From assembly GCA_024220505.1 (NCBI GenBank), contig JAKZZE010000020.1:124001-188000 (forward strand): 64,000 nt of DNA. Reading direction: 5' to 3'. A program made the position numbers and the translations under genes. This DNA is from Rhizopus arrhizus. Taxonomy: Eukaryota; Mucoromycota; Mucoromycetes; Mucorales; Rhizopodaceae. The notes beneath the pieces were generated by a model, which searched no databases, had not been told where the DNA came from, and saw nothing but the letters and a program-made list of their open reading frames with translations. This document shows positions 60,233 to 64,000 of this stretch, in pieces (positions within the stretch are counted from its first letter, which is position 1; every line of letters begins with the position of its first letter).

Positions 60233-61113
60233 GTGAACATCAAAACAAACAACGGTACGATGTTCGGTGACGTGACGATTAACAACAATGTTAGCAGTAC
60301 AGCAAGTAAGAAACAAAAAGTCGATCATTTCAGCGATAGCTGTTGGAATATAAATGATCAAGAAGATGCCTGGGAGGCCTGGGACCAGTATCTTGGTTCC
60401 AACATTAGCCATGATTTTTGCTTGGAAAAATATCATGTAATTGAATGCGGATATTCTATTAAATGTAATCTTCGTGTTCCTGAAGAATTGCTGCAATTTG
60501 TGAATACAGACAATCACACCATAACAACACCATGTATTTTGATCCCATTTTGTGTGCCTTGTTTTCCGATCCCGACAAAAACGTCTTGTTGTGATGGTCG
60601 AATGTCACAAGTGACGAAAGCGGGGAAATGCGCCCTGATGCCACTATTTCTGAGATATGCCAATGTGATTTTGGACCAAGCCGTGGATATGGCGAAGTCA
60701 AGTTGGCGCGCCCCGCCACCGATAATCATGCTCTATGTCACGATCTCCTGCGTTTAGCGACGTTAGCCAAGGATACCATTGATATAAACAAGCTACAGGC
60801 TGCTTTGACTTTTCAAATTAAAGAGTTTAACATCACTTTTTACTTGTCACGTCTACATCATGATGGAATGTATATCATGCAGGAAATTGGCCGGCTCGCG
60901 TTTCCGCGCTCATTGGAAGAATTAGCATCCTTTGTCAATTTGAAAAACATTCGTACCTTACTGATGGTAACTGAAGCGTTTTGGCGTTTGTGTCAACCTG
61001 TAAATGATGAAGAATTGTGGAAAACGAAGCGTCCTCCGACCTATCCTACCATCTACTCTTTGATTGATGCCACCAAGGATCGACATCGTTTTTGTGCCCT
61101 GCAATTTGAATGA
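60233..61113 (+). pseudogene. Multicopy uncharacterised fungal ORF, frameshifted
   Basis: The 5' part reads MFGDVTINNNVSSTASKKQK and DHFSDSCWNINDQEDAWEAW. Near 60515 the frame must shift. The 3' part (frame of 60628-61113) reads YFDPILCALFSDPDKNVLL upstream of a TGA at 60592-60594, then WSNVTSDESGEMRPDATISE, GPSRGYGEVKLARPATDNHA and LCHDLLRLATLAKDTIDINK. The block GYGEVK...LCHDLLRL is one I associate with a large hypothetical-protein family of Mucorales genomes (from memory). One frameshift and one nonsense codon indicate a dead copy. Function is unknown. Confidence 0.65.
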
Positions 61114-61313
61114 TAAATGACTGTGCCACTTTTTTCTTTAATAAGAAAGCAAATATACCAATTGTTGTAGTGCCAATTGCAAAGGAATATTGTAGTGGCG
61201 ATCAGAAGGCATCTGACAAAAGGGAAAAAAAGAGGGGGTATGTACGAGGGAAAAAGATCATTGATAATACCGTGATTTACGTTTGATTATCGAAAGCAAT
61301 CTACGTTTAAATT

Positions 61314-61900
61314 CAGTCAATGTAGAATATCCTTTTTATGCTTCTCAAAGATGCTATTAGGATCTCTTTCGTACTGTTTCACCCATCTTTGTGCCGTACG
61401 AACGTAGATTCCCAACTGCTTTGCAGCAGCAAAAAGCGCTCAAACACTTCTCAAACAATAAATTAAAAAATTTCATAGTCCTGATCCGTGTATAGCGGAT
61501 AATTACGCTTGGTCGATGCTTCTGTCATTGCTACGTTGGTTTCAGCGTTTAAGCTACCTTCTATATTTGCATGGTTTCCGTTTTATTGTTTCCTTCTTGA
61601 CACAATTTAGTCAAATACTGTGTAAAAGGGCTTAATGCTTCAAGACGATATTGCTCCTTGTCAACAATATAATCCATGGGTTCGGGCCTGCCAAGCTCAT
61701 CAACAACAGTTCCTTTTCCATCTTTGTAAAAAAATTGAACACTCAGTATGATGAAGATTCCGGTGTAATCGTGGTAAAAGAAGAAATTGCGAAGTGAATA
61801 GTTCTGGTGCACTTTATATATCCCAGAAAGATGCCAAGGTCTATGCCACATCAGATTTGTCACCAGGGCGACGTCTACTTATAAAAGTTGCTATATACAG
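61314..61900 (-). pseudogene. IS630/Tc1-type transposase N-terminal fragment (relic C)
   Basis: A minus-strand frame from about 61890 to 61561 reads VTNLMWHRPWHLSGIYKVHQ and GKGTVVDELGRPEPMDYIVD (unrecognised domain). A one-base shift at about 61561 leads to YPLYTDQDYEIF, and another shift leads to ALFAAAKQLGIYVRTAQRWV then KQYERDPNSIFEKHKK, a helix-turn-helix typical of IS630-type transposases of this lineage. The sequence then ends, with no catalytic domain. Whether the two parts belonged to one gene is uncertain. Confidence 0.55.
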
Positions 61901-62202
61901 TAAGCGCAACGCCAATAGACTTTTTTTTAAATAAAAGGGAGGCCTCTGAAAAGTCTCAACGGGCGGTGAAATATGTCTTTATCAATATGACTTGGTTCGG
62001 GTAAGTTATATACGACTGGATAATATATAGGTAAGTATTTTAATTTGAAGAATTGACCAAAAGAAAAGAGAAAAGATTAAAGCAGTAGTTGTTTGGCTGG
62101 TTAAATAATAGAATAGAACCGTCAGGTGGTTTGGTTATTGATATCGTCACAAATTTAGTTTCACACATTTCAGTGGTTATTTTATATCTCAATAATAGAT
62201 CC
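61901..62202. other. Spacer between transposon relics
   Basis: About 300 bp of AT-rich DNA with no recognisable terminal repeats or genes. Confidence 0.45.
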
Positions 62203-63280
62203 TTAAATTGGATTACCCTTCAAACATTTCTCGAATACGTTTACTGAATGCTGAGTAAATGCCCTAAGATGCTCTGAAGGAACAGTATTACATGCCTCGG
62301 CTATTCTTGTAGCTAAATCCTCCTTGTCTTGAAATTGACTACGCTTGACCTTATTTTAACTATAGACCAAAATTGCTCAATAGGATTAATCTCGGGTGAG
62401 TAAGGAGGAAGATAAATGTATTTATATCCTCTCTCTGTTATCATGTTATCAATTACATCGGCAGTATGAATGGGTGCATTATCCATTACTATGTAGTATC
62501 CTTTCATTTCCGGAATGGAATCCATTTCGTCCATATTTTTTTGAATAAACTTCATATAATGGCCAGTGACAGTACCTTTGGAGGTAGGCTTTTTTTGGTT
62601 TGGATGGCGCTTTTCTTTTGCGATTGCTAATATCGATCTTTAACTTTTTAAACGAGTGCTCTTGGAAATTCCGAAGTTCCATTGATACGACATATTTTGC
62701 TGAAACTGCACCTGAAATTGTATGTGATTCCTGCTCTGTTACTAGGCGTGGTCACAATAGCTGGTGTACCCTTAGCAGACCATCCTCCTGGAGGTCTCAT
62801 ATTGATATCAAAACCTGATTAGGTCTACAAAAATGCAGTTTTCAAGGTAATCCATATCTGTTTTGCTCCTTTCTTCAACCTACGCTATGCGTTTTGCAAT
62901 TTTGGTTGAATCGTTTTGAGGAGCCGGATGACGGGTGATTTTTTTAAATGAAAGGCTGCATTCAGTTTTTAAGAAATTTCTGACACTTGTTTCCTTAAGT
63001 GTAAACCCCGCAAATTTTTCAGTAAGTGAAGCAACTGCGTCTACGACTCAGGCTTGAGGGTTATCATAATAAAGGTTAACTAAATGAATTTTGTGCCTCT
63101 CTTCAAGTTGTCCTGTTGATTTATTAACTTTATTGGTTTGCTTTTCGAAGATATTCCAGTCTTTGTCCTCTTTGAGTTTCTTAGCCCACTTCTGTGCTGT
63201 CCTTTCTGCAATACCGCCAGCTAATCTACTAGATTCATATACATCTTGTATGTGGATGGTATACCTGTTAGTATGTGCTG
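62203..63280 (-). pseudogene. IS630/Tc1-type transposase relic D, multiple lesions
   Basis: Almost complete length in pieces. The N-terminal helix-turn-helix reads SSRLAGGIAERTAQKWAKKL, and an in-frame TGA follows NLYYDNPQA near 63050. KFAGFTLKETSVRNFLKTEC comes next. Several stops and shifts occur across 62690-62880. The catalytic core is intact in one frame: GTVTGHYMKFIQKN, YYIVMDNAPIHTADVIDNMI and YLPPYSPEINPIEQFWSIVK. After a one-base shift the C-terminus reads RIAEACNTVPSEHLRAFTQH and ends at 62203. It differs from relics A and B, so it belongs to another subfamily. Confidence 0.85.
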
Positions 63281-64000
63281 AAAGCGACGGCCATCAAGCA
63301 ACGATTGTGTTATGTTCTTCGTTTATACACTTAACACAAAACGTGGTAAAAGCTATGCGTCAGCATGCATAACTATGTGCACAGAGTTATTCTTGAAGAA
63401 ATACTCGTTTGTGACATTATTCGTAGTGAGGCAGCAGGATCCTAACAAAAATCTATAAACAAGTATTGGCTATCAATTGGCGGGAAAATCAGCTCGTTTA
63501 GGAATTTGTATAGAGTAGATTATATATTTCATGAAAATAAATAAATTGTTTAATATTTGCTTTGACTTTGTTCTGTTTAATATGCATAAGCAAAAGGATT
63601 ATCTTCAACATTTTTTTAAAAAAATATTTTAACAAAGCACTCTGACCTCATGTTGAACAGAAGCCTTTCTTTTTGACGAAACTTCTTTTTCTCAAGCCTG
63701 ACTTGGTAAATAAACAATATTTTATAGATTCAAAACGATGCACCTTGGCTGTTCATATATGCCAAACATAGTAGAATTGAATCATGAATATTTCTTAAAC
63801 ACAGAATATTGTCAAACTAACACCATTGTGCTTTACTTTTGAAATCGAATGGCAATGTTGGCGAAATGAAGACAAAGATGAGGTTATAGGGTTTCCAGCT
63901 GCACTTTATCAGATACTAATAATAAAATAAAACTTTTTGGTCTTATTGTTCCGTTATATCTTTCCAAGTCCCATTTATTTTTTGAAGACTTGGTGGCCAG
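63281..64000. other. Right-edge spacer, 720 bp
   Basis: AT-rich DNA, possibly continuing repeat debris. No gene is recognised up to the window end. Confidence 0.4.

Noticed and set aside
1..64000. tRNA, rRNA, snRNA genes and CRISPR arrays
   Set aside because: I scanned for B-box-like GTTCRANTC motifs, cloverleaf arms and regularly spaced repeats and saw none that held up; a covariance search could still find divergent RNAs.

Overview
The window looks like nuclear DNA of an early-diverging filamentous fungus, most likely Mucoromycota (Mucorales-like). The reasons are many short GT-AG introns of about 45-80 nt, AT-rich intergenic DNA full of homopolymer runs, a fungal gene set (KRE2/MNT1 mannosyltransferase, Zn2Cys6 factor, UapA-type purine permease, Pcs60-type CoA ligase), and decayed Tc1/IS630-type transposons plus multicopy ORF families that I associate from memory with Mucorales. 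The species cannot be named from sequence alone. Exon models were built by hand; for most multi-exon genes the exon lengths sum to a multiple of three and the joined protein matches its family end to end.

Layout. 1-9.2 kb: a UBR1-type N-recognin (cut by the left edge), a one-finger C2H2 protein and a purine permease with a GATA-motif cluster upstream. 10.2-13.8 kb: a Myb-repeat protein, an 878-bp element with 46-bp terminal inverted repeats, and a KRE2-family mannosyltransferase. 14.2-17.3 kb: a nearly identical 471-bp inverted repeat carrying a broken zinc-finger ORF, next to a retroelement-like relic. 17.7-30.4 kb: RAE1/GLE2, a small hypothetical, a decayed ORF, an arrestin-related adaptor, a CDF zinc transporter, an FSP1/AIF-like oxidoreductase and an LEA-2-type membrane protein. 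30.4-33.9 kb: gene-free AT-rich DNA. 33.9-42.9 kb: coronin, ATG3, phosphoglucomutase, an acyl-CoA thioesterase-like protein and GID9/MAEA. 44.1-45.2 kb: a mariner relic. 45.6-58.5 kb: a four-finger C2H2 protein, SLA2, two hypotheticals, a Pcs60-like CoA ligase and a Zn2Cys6 regulator. 59-63.3 kb: a transposon graveyard with at least three separate Tc1/IS630 relics and a broken multicopy ORF.

Functional themes are housekeeping: two unrelated N-degron ubiquitin ligases (UBR1-type and the GID9 subunit), actin/endocytosis (coronin, SLA2, arrestin adaptor), autophagy (ATG3), mRNA export (RAE1), glycan synthesis and sugar phosphate metabolism. No operon-like pathway cluster is evident. Several neighbours are convergent with 3' gaps below 100 bp.

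The most striking observations are two inferred microexons. A 7-nt exon supplies the fifth cysteine of the Zn2Cys6 cluster at 58.3 kb, and a 4-nt exon rebuilds a Gly-Gly-Tyr motif in the thioesterase gene at 40.5 kb. Both rest on splice-site and protein logic, not on transcript data. Also notable are the near-identical inverted repeat able to form a long hairpin RNA, a GC-AG intron, and several genes with a single frame break or in-frame stop. I did not find a convincing wholly new biological system.
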